From Rhodocyclaceae bacterium (GTDB taxonomy: Bacteria > Pseudomonadota > Gammaproteobacteria > Burkholderiales > Rhodocyclaceae), in assembly GCA_030824275.1 (NCBI GenBank), contig JAVBXY010000021.1:1-64000 (forward strand): a DNA stretch of 64,000 nucleotides, in the 5' to 3' direction. Shown piece after piece: positions 51,918 to 63,722 of the stretch. Numbering within the stretch: the first letter of the stretch is position 1; the number at the start of each line of letters is the position of its first letter. The notes beneath the pieces were generated by a model. That model had not been told where the DNA came from and made no database searches. It saw nothing but the letters and a program-made list of their open reading frames with translations. The position numbers and the translations under genes were made by a program.

Positions 51918-52997
51918 ATGAAAGACAGCATCCGCGACAAACTCGAACAACTCGGTGAACGTCTCGCCGAACTCGACGGCCTACTCGGCTCGGAAAACGC
52001 CACGCGAGATATGGACAGCTATCGCAAGCTGACGCGCGAGCACGCCGAAATCGGTCCCGTCGTCGAACTGTTCAGCAAGTGGCGTAGCGCCAGCGCCGAC
52101 TTTTCTGGCGCTGCCGAGATGCTGTCCGACCCGGAGATGAAGGAACTCGCCCTCGCCGAGCAGGAAGCGGCGACGGAAGCCATGGCGCGGCTCGAAGAGG
52201 AATTGCAACTGGCCCTGCTACCGAAAGACCCCAACGACGACCGCAACCTCTTTTTAGAAATCCGCGCCGGCACTGGCGGCGATGAGTCGGCGCTGTTCGC
52301 CGGCGACCTTTTCCGCATGTATTCGCGCTACGCCGAACGTCAGCGCTGGAAGGTGGAAATCGTTTCCAAGAACGAATCCGAACTCGGCGGCTTCCGCGAG
52401 ATCATCGCCCGCATCGAAGGCCAGGGCGCTTATTCCAAGCTCAAGTTCGAGTCCGGCGGCCATCGCGTCCAGCGCGTGCCGGCCACCGAATCCCAGGGCC
52501 GCATCCACACCTCGGCCTGTACCGTCGCCGTGATGCCGGAAGCCGACGACGTGGCGGAAATCGACATCAACCCGGCGGACCTGCGCATCGACACCTTCCG
52601 CGCCTCCGGTGCCGGCGGCCAGCACATCAACAAGACCGACTCCGCCGTGCGCATCACCCACCTGCCCACCGGCATCGTCGTCGAATGCCAGGACGACCGC
52701 TCCCAGCATCGCAACAAGGCCCAGGCCATGAGCGTGCTAGCGGCGCGCATCATGGACGTGCAGGTACGCGCCCAGCAGCAGCAGATCGCGTCAACGCGCA
52801 AGTCGCTGATCGGCTCCGGCGACCGCTCGGAGCGCATCCGTACCTACAACTTTCCCCAAGGCCGCATCACCGACCATCGCATCAACCTGACGCTGTACAA
52901 GATCGACAGCATCATGGACGGCGACCTGAATGAGCTGGTCGGTGCGCTGACCGCCGAGCATCAGGCCGAGCAACTGGCGGAACTGGCGGGCGGATGA
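51918..52997 (+). CDS. prfA: Peptide chain release factor 1
   Basis: This 359-aa protein terminates translation at UAA and UAG. It contains the GGQ motif (GAGGQHIN) and the domain 2 codon-recognition region ([18 protein letters not shown]). A 25-bp repeat copy lies at 52081-52105, antisense to the gene. It encodes SASADFSG in the N-terminal coiled-coil without changing the length relative to E. coli RF1 by my alignment. The stop overlaps prmC (ATGA). Confidence 0.97.
   Translation: MKDSIRDKLEQLGERLAELDGLLGSENATRDMDSYRKLTREHAEIGPVVELFSKWRSASADFSGAAEMLSDPEMKELALAEQEAATEAMARLEEELQLALLPKDPNDDRNLFLEIRAGTGGDESALFAGDLFRMYSRYAERQRWKVEIVSKNESELGGFREIIARIEGQGAYSKLKFESGGHRVQRVPATESQGRIHTSACTVAVMPEADDVAEIDINPADLRIDTFRASGAGGQHINKTDSAVRITHLPTGIVVECQDDRSQHRNKAQAMSVLAARIMDVQVRAQQQQIASTRKSLIGSGDRSERIRTYNFPQGRITDHRINLTLYKIDSIMDGDLNELVGALTAEHQAEQLAELAGG
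52081..52105 (-). repeat. 25-bp dispersed repeat, copy 12 (inside prfA, antisense)
   Basis: This is a perfect core copy on the minus strand, with the far end changed (GGCGTA in place of GCCGTN). It is the one strong genic copy that is antisense to its gene. Confidence 0.85.
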
Positions 52998-53821
52998 GCA
53001 CTATTGCGGCCGTCCTGGCAGCAGCGCGCAACAAGCTACCCGCCGCCGAGGCGCGCCTGCTGCTGGGCCACGTACTGCGGCAACCAACGGCCTGGCTGCT
53101 GACCCACGACGATGCGGCGCTGGACGAAGACGCCTTGCTCGCCTTCGCCTCGCTGGTTGCCCGTCGCGCGGGCGGCGAGCCTGTTGCCTATCTGCTCGGG
53201 GTGCGCGAATTCTATGGTCGCGATTTCCACGTCGCGCCAGGCGTGCTGATTCCACGGCCGGAAACCGAGCTGCTCGTGGATATCGCGCGGGGAAAAGTCG
53301 GCGCTGGCGAGACGGCAAACTTCGCGGCAAAAATCCTCGACCTCGGCACCGGCAGCGGCTGCATCGCCATCACCCTGGCTCTCGAATGTCCGCAGGCCAG
53401 CCTGGCTGCCGTGGATGCCTCACCCACCGCGCTGAACATTGCGGCCACCAACGCCGACACGCTAGGCGCCCGCCTGCGGCTTGTCGCCAGCGACTGGTTC
53501 GCGGCACTCGCTGGCGAAAGTTTCGATCTCATCGTCAGCAACCCGCCCTACATCGCCGCTGCAGACGCGCACCTGTCGCAAGGCGACCTGCGTTTCGAGC
53601 CACCCGGCGCGCTGGCCAGCGGCACCGATGGACTGGACGCGATTCGCCGCATCATCGCCAGCGCACCGGAACACCTGAACCCCGGCGGCAGCCTGTGGCT
53701 GGAACACGGTTACGACCAGGCGGATGCTGTGCGCGACCTACTGTTTGTGGCCGGATTCGATGACATCGAACAGCATCGGGATCTGGCCGGCATCGTCCGC
53801 GTCAGCGGCGGGCGGAAATAA
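52994..53821 (+). CDS. prmC: Peptide chain release factor N5-glutamine methyltransferase
   Basis: This 275-aa SAM-dependent methyltransferase modifies the GGQ glutamine of release factors, the product of the gene just upstream. It has the SAM motif [13 protein letters not shown] and the catalytic NPPY (SNPPYIAA). A perfect copy of the 25-bp repeat at 53292-53316 encodes [10 protein letters not shown] in the linker between the helical domain and the methyltransferase domain. That linker is about five residues longer than in E. coli PrmC by my count. A terminator follows the stop. Confidence 0.95.
   Translation: MSTIAAVLAAARNKLPAAEARLLLGHVLRQPTAWLLTHDDAALDEDALLAFASLVARRAGGEPVAYLLGVREFYGRDFHVAPGVLIPRPETELLVDIARGKVGAGETANFAAKILDLGTGSGCIAITLALECPQASLAAVDASPTALNIAATNADTLGARLRLVASDWFAALAGESFDLIVSNPPYIAAADAHLSQGDLRFEPPGALASGTDGLDAIRRIIASAPEHLNPGGSLWLEHGYDQADAVRDLLFVAGFDDIEQHRDLAGIVRVSGGRK
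53292..53316 (+). repeat. 25-bp dispersed repeat, copy 13 (inside prmC)
   Basis: This is a perfect copy with variable bases AG, on the coding strand. It encodes KVGAGETA in the interdomain linker. Confidence 0.9.
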
Positions 53822-53846
53822 AAAGGCGGCCGCAGCCGCCTTTTTT
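53821..53846. terminator. Bidirectional terminator between prmC and cytochrome c4
   Basis: GGCGGC and GCCGCC pair around CGCA (53825-53840), preceded by A's and followed by TTTTTT, so it can serve both convergent genes. Confidence 0.92.
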
Positions 53847-53862
53847 ACGGGACAAGAAACGC

Positions 53863-54513
53863 TCAGCGCAAGCCGGCGATGTAGTCCGCCACTGCCTTGA
53901 CTTCGGCATCGGTCATCTTGAGAGCGACCATGCGCATCATCTTGTTCGGATCGTTGCTGCGGGCACCATCGCGGAATGCCTTCAACTGGGCTTCGGTGTA
54001 ATCGGCGAACTGGCCACCGATGCGCGGGTACTGAGCCGGGATGCCGGCGCCGGTGGGGCCGTGGCAGGCTGCACAGGCGGGCAAGCCCTTGGCCTGATCG
54101 CCACCGCGATAGAGCTTCTGGCCGACTTCAATGGTGTCGCGATTCTTCACTGCGTCGCCGGACTGCTTATGGGAGGCGAAGTAGGCGGCGAAATCTCGCA
54201 TCTGGTCTTCGGTGTAGGGAGCGATCATGCCGTTCATCACGGCATTGACGCGCTCGGGCTGCTTGCCGTCAGCGCCCTTGAAGTTCTTCATCTGCTTGAA
54301 CAGGTACTCGGGATGCTGGCCCGCCAGTTTCGGGTTGGCCGAAATGACGCTGTTGCCGTCGGCGCCATGGCAGGCCGCACAAACGGTTGAGGCGATGGCC
54401 TTGCCGCGCGCGGCATCGCCTTTGGGTGCAGCCTTGGCGGCGTCGGCCGCCATGGCCGTCGAGGTGCTGAACGCAGTTACCGCGCACAGCAGAGCAAGCA
54501 GAGAACGCTTCAT
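53863..54513 (-). CDS. Dihaem cytochrome c4
   Basis: This 216-aa periplasmic protein has a signal peptide (LLALLCAVTAFSTSTAMA) and two similar halves, each with a CAACH haem site. The methionine ligands are likely the Met residues in NAVMNGM and KMMRM. Cytochromes c4 carry electrons to terminal oxidases or nitrite and nitrous oxide reductases. Length is normal. It lies alone between prmC and yihA. Confidence 0.93.
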   Translation of the reverse strand: MKRSLLALLCAVTAFSTSTAMAADAAKAAPKGDAARGKAIASTVCAACHGADGNSVISANPKLAGQHPEYLFKQMKNFKGADGKQPERVNAVMNGMIAPYTEDQMRDFAAYFASHKQSGDAVKNRDTIEVGQKLYRGGDQAKGLPACAACHGPTGAGIPAQYPRIGGQFADYTEAQLKAFRDGARSNDPNKMMRMVALKMTDAEVKAVADYIAGLR

Positions 54514-54616
54514 GAAAAACTCCTTGGAAACTGCGGGATTTGAAAATTGTAAACCTGATATTCTATCCTAGCCCGGCCCGCTTCTGCATGCCGCCCCGCC
54601 TCCCCCGCCTCCCGCC

Positions 54617-55315
54617 ATGTCCCTGTTCCGCCACGCCAGTTTCGAGATTTCCGTCGCCCAGCCCCATGGACTGCCGCCACCGATGGGGAACGAAATCGCC
54701 TTCGCCGGCCGTTCCAACGCGGGGAAATCCAGCGCCATCAACACCCTGGCCGGACACACCCGCTTGGCCTTCGTCTCCAAGACGCCGGGGCGCACCCAGC
54801 TGATCAACCTGTTCCGCCTGAAAAGCGGCGCGGCGATGGTGGACTTGCCCGGCTATGGCTATGCCGACGTACCGCTGGCTGTGCGCAAGCAATGGCAGGG
54901 GCTACTGGAGGATTACCTGACGCGGCGCTCCAATCTGACCGGCCTGGTGCTGATCATGGATTCGCGTCGGCCGCTGACGGAGCTGGACTGGCAGATGATC
55001 GGCTGGTTCGCGCCGACTGGCCGCCCGATCCATTGTCTACTGACCAAGTCTGACAAGCTGACCCGCCAGGAACAGACCAAGACCCTGCGCGAAACCCGCG
55101 CCGCCTTGTCAGAGTACGGCGACCGGGTCACAGTACAGATGTTTTCCAGCCTGAAGAAGACCGGCATTGAGGAAGTCGAGAAAGTGGTCGGCGGCTGGCT
55201 GGGCATCGAACCGGAGCCGAAAGCGAAGCCCCAAACAAAGCCGAAAGCCGCACCGGCGCAAAAAAAACAAAAGCCCTCGGCCAAAGGGGAGAAAGCCGAG
55301 GGCAAAAGGCCTTGA
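54617..55315 (+). CDS. yihA: Ribosome biogenesis GTP-binding protein YihA/YsxC/EngB
   Basis: This 232-aa GTPase has the P-loop GRSNAGKSS, G3 DLPGYGYA and G4 TKSDK. It is needed for 50S subunit maturation. The C-terminus adds a lysine/proline-rich tail (about 30 residues, KPKAAPAQKKQKPSAK) beyond the usual end. No strong ribosome site is seen before the ATG. A hairpin without a T-run (CTCCCGCT/AGCGGGAG, 55327-55353) follows the stop. Confidence 0.95.
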   Translation: MSLFRHASFEISVAQPHGLPPPMGNEIAFAGRSNAGKSSAINTLAGHTRLAFVSKTPGRTQLINLFRLKSGAAMVDLPGYGYADVPLAVRKQWQGLLEDYLTRRSNLTGLVLIMDSRRPLTELDWQMIGWFAPTGRPIHCLLTKSDKLTRQEQTKTLRETRAALSEYGDRVTVQMFSSLKKTGIEEVEKVVGGWLGIEPEPKAKPQTKPKAAPAQKKQKPSAKGEKAEGKRP

Positions 55316-55394
55316 GGTCGTCAAGGCTCCCGCTCAGGGAGGTGAAGCGGGAGACGATACGAACAGGGTCCGCACCATCTGTTATCTATGATAG

Positions 55395-56445
<1,051 letters not shown>

Positions 56446-56447
<2 letters not shown>

Positions 56448-56470
56448 AAAGTCGGCGCCGACGACACGGC
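56446..56470 (+). repeat. 25-bp dispersed repeat, copy 14 (abuts hemB stop)
   Basis: The core differs at two or three bases (GGCGCCGACG) with variable bases AC. It begins with the G-A of the hemB TGA stop, on the sense strand. Confidence 0.8.
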
Positions 56471-56481
56471 ACCGACGGTAT

Positions 56482-57069
56482 TCAGCGCGCCAGCAGCGGC
56501 CACTGCGCCGGCCAGCGGGCCAGCGGATCGTCCTTGAAGCCGCTCTTGACGAAACGCTGCCAGCGACCGGCGGTGTAGCAGACCAGCAGGTCGGCGTGAG
56601 CGGCGAAATCGTGATCCGCCGCCAGCGTACCCTGCGCCGCCGCCACCTTCAGGCACTGCTTGAGGGTGGACTCGATGCGATCCAGCAACTGGTTGATGCG
56701 CGCCTGCAAGCGCGGGTTTTCATGTACCAGCGCATCGCCGGCCAGTACCCGGGTCAGGCCCCGGTTCTTCTGGGCGAAACGCAGCAGCGAAGCGACGATG
56801 GCCTCCACCTGCTTGAGGCCGGACTCCTCGTTGGCTTCGATCTGGCCGATCACCGAGAACATGCCCGTCTCGATGAACTCGATGATGCCCTCGTACATCT
56901 GCGCCTTGCTGGCAAAGTGGCGATAGAGGGCCGCCTCGGAGACGTCGAGCTGCTTGGCCAGCAGGGCCGTGGTGACTTTCACGCCCTCCGGGCGTTCCAG
57001 CATTTCGGCGATAGTTTGCAGGATCAGGAGTTTCTTTTCGCCAACTTTGGCGGCGCGTTCTTCGCTCAT
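56482..57069 (-). CDS. slmA: Nucleoid occlusion factor SlmA
   Basis: This 195-aa TetR-family protein has an N-terminal helix-turn-helix (VTTALLAKQLDVSEAALYRHFASK) and the SlmA features MYEGIIEFIETGMFSVI and NRGLTRVLAGDALVHE. SlmA binds sites on the nucleoid and blocks FtsZ ring assembly over it. It follows argB by 10 nt on the same strand, an arrangement conserved in betaproteobacteria. Confidence 0.9.
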   Translation of the reverse strand: MSEERAAKVGEKKLLILQTIAEMLERPEGVKVTTALLAKQLDVSEAALYRHFASKAQMYEGIIEFIETGMFSVIGQIEANEESGLKQVEAIVASLLRFAQKNRGLTRVLAGDALVHENPRLQARINQLLDRIESTLKQCLKVAAAQGTLAADHDFAAHADLLVCYTAGRWQRFVKSGFKDDPLARWPAQWPLLAR

Positions 57070-57079
57070 GTCGTCCGCC

Positions 57080-58079
<1,000 letters not shown>

Positions 58080-58082
<3 letters not shown>

Positions 58083-58493
58083 TTGGATCGTCAGTCGCTT
58101 CGACTGGGTAGCTGCCTTCTTCGGCAGGGTCAGTTCCAGCACACCATCGGTGTATTTGGCCACTGCCTGCGACTCATCCACTTCCTGCGCCAACTGGAAA
58201 CTGCGCGACACCTTGCCGACGTAGCGCTCGCTGCGCAACACGCGCTCGCCGTCCTTGACGTCCTTCTCGGCACGTCGTTCGGCACTGATCGCCACCACGG
58301 CACCGTCTATTTGGACGTGAATATTGTCTTTGCTTACACCGGGAATCTCGGCGTGCACCACGTACTGCTTTTCCTGTTCCCGGACATCAATTTTCATTTC
58401 CTGGGCTTCGCTGCCAGCAGGCATATCCACCGGGTGCACCAGAAAGCCACGGAAAAAATCGTCAAAAGGATCGCGACGAACGAGATGATTCAT
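58080..58493 (-). CDS. Small heat-shock protein (Hsp20/alpha-crystallin)
   Basis: This 137-aa protein has an alpha-crystallin domain (about 35-125: IDVREQEKQYVVHAEIPGVSKDN region, with the end motif GVLELTLPKK). It holds unfolding proteins in a refoldable state. A sigma-32-like promoter lies 60-90 bp upstream, and a terminator follows its stop and repeat copy. Confidence 0.93.
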
Positions 58494-58555
58494 GACTCCC
58501 TCCTGAAGTAGGTTGCTTAACCGGGTCGGACACCCTGTCCGGTCTTCTGCGCTTC

Positions 58556-58584
58556 AAATAGGGACCGGTCTGGCGGATTTCAAG
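58556..58584 (-). promoter_or_regulatory. Sigma-32-type promoter of hsp20
   Basis: On the minus strand CTTGAA (58584-58579), 15 bp and CCCTATTT (58563-58556) match the heat-shock consensus CTTGAA/CCCCATnT well. The predicted start is about 55 bp before the hsp20 ATG. Confidence 0.75.
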
Positions 58585-58598
58585 ACTATGATTCACTT

Positions 58599-59162
58599 AT
58601 GGATGCCTCCGCCCTCCACGGCTCGTTCGCCGCCCTGCGGCCGCGCCTGCTACGCTTTGCTAAACTACAGTTGCGCGACGACGCGGCTGCCGATGACGCA
58701 GTGCAGGAGGCGCTGCTGGCCGCTACCGAGAAAGCGGCACAGTTTCAGGGCGAGGCGGCGGCAGCAACATGGGTCTTTGCCATCCTCAAGAACAAGATCA
58801 TTGATGAGTTCCGGCGCCGCAACCGCGAACCGGCAACTGATACCGAATATGAGGAGGCGCTGGATGAGTCCATCGCCGCTCAGTTTGACGGTGTGGATCA
58901 CTGGATCGATCACCCGGCAGCATGGTCCGATCCCGGCGCATCGCTTGAGCAAAAGCAGTTCTGGGAAATATTCGAATTGTGCATTTCGGCCTTGCCGGCC
59001 AAGACCGGTCGTGTTTTCGGCATGCGCGAACTGATCGGCCTGGACACGGACGAGATTTGTAAGGAATTGAAGATTTCGTCGTCGAATTGCTGGGTATTGT
59101 TGCACCGGGCACGACTTGGTTTGCGCGATTGCCTGTCCCGGCGCTGGTTTGGAGAATCCTGA
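58599..59162 (+). CDS. ECF-type RNA polymerase sigma factor
   Basis: This 187-aa protein has sigma region 2 (about 10-80: DDAAADDAVQEALLAATEKA, FAILKNKIIDEFRRR) and region 4 (about 120-175: LPAKTGRVFGMRELIG, DEICKELKISSSNCWVLLHRAR). The next gene, overlapping its stop (TGATG), encodes a zinc-finger anti-sigma-like protein. The signal sensed is unknown. Confidence 0.9.
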   Translation: MDASALHGSFAALRPRLLRFAKLQLRDDAAADDAVQEALLAATEKAAQFQGEAAAATWVFAILKNKIIDEFRRRNREPATDTEYEEALDESIAAQFDGVDHWIDHPAAWSDPGASLEQKQFWEIFELCISALPAKTGRVFGMRELIGLDTDEICKELKISSSNCWVLLHRARLGLRDCLSRRWFGES

Positions 59163-59386
59163 TGCTGAGTTGCCGGCAGGCCACTGAATTTATCTCGCAG
59201 GCACTGGATCGTGCGCTGACTATGCGTGAGCACAGCGCCTTGCTGGTGCATCTGGCGATCTGCAAAGGCTGCCGCGCCACCAGCGGGCACATGCAGTTTC
59301 TACGCCGGGCCGCGCTGGCCTGGCGGGGTAAGCACTCGGTTCCGCCCCCGAATGATGAACACTCCCACGGACACGGCAAAGACTGA
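59162..59386 (+). CDS. Small zf-HC2-type anti-sigma-like protein
   Basis: This 74-aa protein begins MLSCRQATEFISQALDRAL and has a His-x3-Cys-x2-Cys zinc motif (HLAICKGC), the core of anti-sigma domains that bind ECF sigma factors. There is no membrane segment, so it may respond to cytoplasmic redox or metal signals. The C-terminus is His-rich (HSHGHG). Translation is coupled to the sigma gene. Confidence 0.8.
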   Translation: MLSCRQATEFISQALDRALTMREHSALLVHLAICKGCRATSGHMQFLRRAALAWRGKHSVPPPNDEHSHGHGKD

Positions 59387-59561
59387 CAGTTTCACGCCAG
59401 CAAGGTCCAGTGTGAAGTGTCCCGGGTGCGGAACAGTCTTTACCTGTGGTGCCGCAACCGGAAGTTGCTGGTGCATGGAACTGCCCGTTCTGCCTCGCCC
59501 ACTTACTGGTAGTGGATGCTATTGTCGCGAGTGTTTGCGGCGGGAACTTCCTTCAGCCTGA
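59355..59561 (+). CDS. Cysteine-rich CWC family protein
   Basis: This 68-aa protein has eight cysteines in the order CPGC, C, CWC, C and C-x2-C (KCPGCGTVFTCGAATGSCWC is the core), matching the small cysteine-rich CWC family of unknown, probably metal-binding, function. It overlaps the anti-sigma gene by 32 bp in another frame. An ATG three bases upstream (59352) is equally possible. Confidence 0.75.
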   Translation: MNTPTDTAKTDSFTPARSSVKCPGCGTVFTCGAATGSCWCMELPVLPRPLTGSGCYCRECLRRELPSA

Positions 59562-59565
59562 AAGC

Positions 59566-59922
59566 CTATTTTTGGGCCAAGGCGAAGCCGGCGTTGCCTG
59601 ATGCCACCACCGAAACAAAGATCAAAGCTACCGAACCGGTATTCAAGGCACCATGAACCTGTCCGGGCCTTGCAATCGCGATGTCGCCCGCCTTGATGTG
59701 AGCAACGACACCATCCCCTTGATAGTAGTCGGCCTCGCCCGAAATCACAGTCCAGGTGTCCTGGCCGTGCGGATGAACATGCGCGGCGATTTCCTGACCA
59801 GGATGCGCATGCCAGACCACGACGGCAGACTCACTGGTTTCCAGAACTACCGAGCGAACTGGCTCGCCGCCAGAGGGCCGGACATGGTTTTCCACATGGA
59901 ATATTCGTGAGTCATTTTGCAT
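59566..59922 (-). CDS. Cupin-domain protein
   Basis: This 118-aa single cupin has motif 1 AHPGQEIAAHVHPHGQDTWTVISGEAD, here cited in parts as HVHPHGQDTW and VISGEAD, and motif 2 PGQVHGALN. The His and Glu/Gln residues suggest a metal site. Function cannot be assigned; small cupins often bind sugars or act as dioxygenases. ATG 59922 begins MQNDSRIF. It is convergent with the CWC gene. Confidence 0.82.
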   Translation of the reverse strand: MQNDSRIFHVENHVRPSGGEPVRSVVLETSESAVVVWHAHPGQEIAAHVHPHGQDTWTVISGEADYYQGDGVVAHIKAGDIAIARPGQVHGALNTGSVALIFVSVVASGNAGFALAQK

Positions 59923-60012
59923 GATCGCTCCAGTACCGAAATGATTCAGGCACTGACCACGGAACACCTTGCCACCAGATCGTTTGCCTGCGTCGTGAAG
60001 TTCAATGCCTGG

Positions 60013-62085
60013 TCAGGCAGGCAGATTGTGCTGCATTACCCAGTTCCGAAAATCAACTTCCGGCATCGGTTTGGCGATGCCATAGCCCTGCACCAGATCG
60101 CAGCGCGCGGTTCGCAGCCAGTCGATTTCCGCGTCGGTCTCGGCACCCTCGGCGACAATCGACAGGCCCAGTTCGCGGCACAGCAGTATCGTCGAGCGCA
60201 CGATGGCCGCGCTGCGCGGGGCATTATCGACGTCGGTCACAAATTCGCGATCAATCTTCAGTTCATGTACCGGCAGCGATTTCACATAGGCCAGCGAAGC
60301 CTGCCCGCTGCCATAATCGTCAATCGAAAGCTTGAAGCCAAAGTCCGCCAGTTCGTGCAAATGGCGAAGCGCCAGCTCGGGCTCATCCATCAACGCACTT
60401 TCGGTGATTTCGAAGCAGATCAGGCCGGGCGGGAGTTGTGCAGCAGTAACCAGCGCCTTGGCGTCTTCGATCAGTGCATGGCCAAGGAGATCGCGGGTCG
60501 ATAGGTTCACAGACGCGACAATGTGCTTTCCCTCGCTGCGCCAGGCGCAGGCATGGCTGACTACCTTGCGCAGAAGCCACGGGGTAATTTCGCGGATGAA
60601 GCCCGTCTGCTCGGCAAAGGGAATGAAGCGGCCGGGCGGGATCAAGCCACGTTCCGGATGTTGCCAGCGGATCAGGGCTTCGGCAGCGGTCACCTTGTCA
60701 CTGGCGAGTTCCATCTTCGGTTGGTAGAAGACGACGAACTCATCCCGGGACAAGGCACCGCGCATTTCGCCGATCAACGATAGCTGTTCGCGCGATGGCT
60801 CGCCTTCCTCGCCCGAACAGAACGCAATCCCGCCCTGTTGCCGTTTGGCCAGAATGCGGGCTGCATTGGCACGGCGCAACAGGGCGATGATGTCGGTACC
60901 CCCCGAGGGGAAAACAACGATACCGGCGGTACCTTCGACATCCAGCCGTTGCCCTTGTGCCTCCATCGGGGCGCGCAGTGCCTCAAGCACATGCTGCAGT
61001 TGCAATTGCGCAGCATCGGCATCAGCCCCCGGCAGCAGAATCGCAAACTGGTCCGCCCACAGGCGCGCGACTGTAGCCCCCGTTCCTGCGGATGAAACAA
61101 GACGGCGGCCGACCTCCTGCAACAGGCAATCGCCAGTCGCATGGCCAAGCACTCCGTTGATGACAGCAAAACGGTCGATATCGAGAAATGCGACCGCACC
61201 TTGACTGCCGGGTGGCAGTTGTTCAAACACATCAATCAGCCGCGTCCGGTTCGGCAGTCCGGTGAGGGCGTCGGCATACGCCAGATGAAGGATGCGTTCT
61301 TCGCGGCTGGCGATGCTGTCACGCATTACCGTCAGCGATCCGAGAAGGGCGCCGATTTCGTCACCCTTGCCCTGCGGCACTTCTTTCTTATAGTCGCCGG
61401 CAGCAATCGCCTCGGCGACGTGGACCGCTTCATTCACCGGTCGCACGATGCTGCGCGCAATGACCCAGGCCAGCCCGGCACCCGTGACGAGCGCAATGGC
61501 CGCCAGCAGGATCACGACACGACGGGCCTGCTCGGTAGCTTCACCGAGATGCTGCACGTCAGCCTGGGTAACCTCCTGCTGTATCGAAACCAGCTCACGG
61601 GTTGCCGTCAGCAGCTCAGCCAGAGCAACGCCGGTCTTGGACGTGAAGTGCTCACGCGCCGCCGGCAGACTTTCTCCTTCAATCAATTCCACCGTGGCCT
61701 GAAATGTGTCGCCATAGTTGGCACTGAGTTGCAGCACACGAGCCACCCGTTCGCTGCCGCCTCCCATTTTTGCACCGCGCATGAGCGCTTCCACCGCGCC
61801 GTTGAAATCGGCGAAGTCAGCATCCATCTCCGCATAGATCGGCACGCGCTGATCACGCCCCGGCGTCTGCAGCAAACGCAGCAAGCAGATCGCAGCGGCC
61901 TGCGCGCGCTGGTTGGCACGCTGCACCAGAAACACCAGCCGCACATCATTGTCGATCAGGATGCCGGTCTTTTCAGTCAATGACTGAAAGCGTTGCAAGG
62001 ACACGGCAGCAACAGCAAGCAGCAGGCACAGCAGGGCTGTGAACGAGAGGATCAGGCGGATACGGATGGACAATGAACTGAACAT
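60013..62085 (-). CDS. Membrane HAMP-GGDEF-EAL protein, probable c-di-GMP phosphodiesterase
   Basis: This 690-aa protein has membrane segments at about 9-30 and 190-212 around a helical periplasmic sensor, then HAMP, a GGDEF domain and an EAL domain. The GGDEF motif is degenerate (WADQF), so cyclase activity should be lost, while the EAL residues remain (EALIRW, NLSTRDL, DDYGSG, EGAETD). It probably hydrolyses c-di-GMP, with the GGDEF part as a regulatory GTP-binding domain. It lies 36 nt downstream of a chemoreceptor gene whose sensor region looks related. Confidence 0.9.
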   Translation of the reverse strand: MFSSLSIRIRLILSFTALLCLLLAVAAVSLQRFQSLTEKTGILIDNDVRLVFLVQRANQRAQAAAICLLRLLQTPGRDQRVPIYAEMDADFADFNGAVEALMRGAKMGGGSERVARVLQLSANYGDTFQATVELIEGESLPAAREHFTSKTGVALAELLTATRELVSIQQEVTQADVQHLGEATEQARRVVILLAAIALVTGAGLAWVIARSIVRPVNEAVHVAEAIAAGDYKKEVPQGKGDEIGALLGSLTVMRDSIASREERILHLAYADALTGLPNRTRLIDVFEQLPPGSQGAVAFLDIDRFAVINGVLGHATGDCLLQEVGRRLVSSAGTGATVARLWADQFAILLPGADADAAQLQLQHVLEALRAPMEAQGQRLDVEGTAGIVVFPSGGTDIIALLRRANAARILAKRQQGGIAFCSGEEGEPSREQLSLIGEMRGALSRDEFVVFYQPKMELASDKVTAAEALIRWQHPERGLIPPGRFIPFAEQTGFIREITPWLLRKVVSHACAWRSEGKHIVASVNLSTRDLLGHALIEDAKALVTAAQLPPGLICFEITESALMDEPELALRHLHELADFGFKLSIDDYGSGQASLAYVKSLPVHELKIDREFVTDVDNAPRSAAIVRSTILLCRELGLSIVAEGAETDAEIDWLRTARCDLVQGYGIAKPMPEVDFRNWVMQHNLPA

Positions 62086-62120
62086 GACACGATCCCGTTT
62101 AATGGATGCTCAGCCTGAGC

Positions 62121-63722
62121 TTAGAGACGGAAGGCATTGACGGAGGTTTTGAGACTGGCCGACATGGCCACCAGATCGCTGGTGATGACCGCCACCGACT
62201 CTGCGGCAGAACTGTTGGTGGCCGCCATGGCAACGATCTTCCCGATATTGCCGGCGATGGCTTCGCTTTCACGGGCCTGGGCCTGGGCCACATGGGACAA
62301 GCCCTCCAGGCTTTCAAGCGATGCCTGTGCGCCATCGCGCAACTCTCCCAACGGCGCCACAATGGCACGGATAGTCTCCATGCCATGCTCCATGCCGGTA
62401 CGTCCGGCATGGATGTCGCGGGTCGCAATGGCGGTCTGATTGTTGATGGCCGCAATCACTTTGGTGATTTCATTCGTTGCCTCTGCAGTTCGGTTCGCCA
62501 ACTTTCTGACCTCATCGGCAACTACCGCGAAACCGCGACCGGACTCACCTGCGCGCGCCGCCTCGATGGACGCGTTCAGCGCCAGAAGATTGGTCTGGTC
62601 GGCAATTTCCTTGATGACGCCCACTGTAACGGCGACTTCCTTTGCGCTCTGGTCGAGCTGCGCCACCGATTCGGCAGAATCCGAAACCGCCAGCGCAATA
62701 CGTGCAATCTCGTCCGCCGCGACCACAATGGCCTGCGCTCCTTTCTGCGCCATGTCTCGTGCCGACTCGGCGCGTACGCGCGTGGCTTGAGCACCGGCGG
62801 CCATTTCGACCATTCCGGCAGAAAGTGCGCCAACCGAATGCTGGATCTGGTCCGCCAGTTCCTGCTGCGTAACCGATCCCGATTTGACATCACCAGAAGG
62901 CCCGGTGAGCAGGCCAGCTGTGACCCCGACCTGGGTCGCACTTTGCTGGATGCCGGCAATTACTTCACGCAAGCGATTGCGCATGTGTCCCATGCTGTTC
63001 AATAGCTGCCCGACCTCATCCGCCGCACCTGCCGTTACTTCGCGAGTGAGGTCGCCGCCTGCTATCTGTCCGGCGGACGTTACTGCAGTTGCCAACGGGC
63101 GCGAAATTCCCCGGGTCATGACCACAGCCATCAGTACCCCTGCCAAAAGGGCACCAAAGCCGAGAAAAAGGACCATCAGTTTCGATTGCGTTGCGATTTC
63201 CATAGCCTGTGCCTGCCGTGCCGTCATGGAGGCCTGTTGTTGCTGTGCGTGCAAGGAGGTTTCGGCCAGCAGCCGCTTGAGTGCCTCACGCGTTCCGCCA
63301 GCCATGCGGCGGATCGCCGATTGCCTGTCGCCACCTTCGAGTTCCTCGACGGTACGGGTGAATTCGGCGTCGTAGGCACGACGCAAATTCACCAGCGAAG
63401 CCAGCTCATTTTTGTTTGCCAGGAGGGGCTGGAGCTTGGCAATTGTTGCGTCGATGGCTTGCGTGTGCGCGTCGATTTCCTTGTATACCGCCACCCGCTG
63501 TTCACGATCATCCAGAATGAAAAGCAACAGCAGGCGACCGGCGGCGCTTTCGGCGTGAAGGTTTATTTCATCGGCAAGCAAAGCACGCGCCGCGTCGCCA
63601 GCAACCACCTGGTGCGTGGCCTGTGACAAGTGATCCAGTCGATTGACCGCAACCCACAAAACGGCAGCGAGAAATGCCAGCACCAGTGCGTAACTCAGAC
63701 TCAGGCGGCGACCGATTTTCAT
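62121..63722 (-). CDS. Methyl-accepting chemotaxis protein
   Basis: This 533-aa receptor has membrane segments at about 9-28 and 186-207, a four-helix-bundle periplasmic domain, HAMP and a signalling domain with the tip [22 protein letters not shown], here quoted in parts as [12 protein letters not shown] and [17 protein letters not shown]. It signals through CheW and CheA. The start overlaps the DoxX gene stop (ATGA), and a GGDEF-EAL gene follows. Only an in-frame stretch with helix-breaking residues ([11 protein letters not shown], about 275-285) looks unusual. Confidence 0.93.
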   Translation of the reverse strand: MKIGRRLSLSYALVLAFLAAVLWVAVNRLDHLSQATHQVVAGDAARALLADEINLHAESAAGRLLLLFILDDREQRVAVYKEIDAHTQAIDATIAKLQPLLANKNELASLVNLRRAYDAEFTRTVEELEGGDRQSAIRRMAGGTREALKRLLAETSLHAQQQQASMTARQAQAMEIATQSKLMVLFLGFGALLAGVLMAVVMTRGISRPLATAVTSAGQIAGGDLTREVTAGAADEVGQLLNSMGHMRNRLREVIAGIQQSATQVGVTAGLLTGPSGDVKSGSVTQQELADQIQHSVGALSAGMVEMAAGAQATRVRAESARDMAQKGAQAIVVAADEIARIALAVSDSAESVAQLDQSAKEVAVTVGVIKEIADQTNLLALNASIEAARAGESGRGFAVVADEVRKLANRTAEATNEITKVIAAINNQTAIATRDIHAGRTGMEHGMETIRAIVAPLGELRDGAQASLESLEGLSHVAQAQARESEAIAGNIGKIVAMAATNSSAAESVAVITSDLVAMSASLKTSVNAFRL

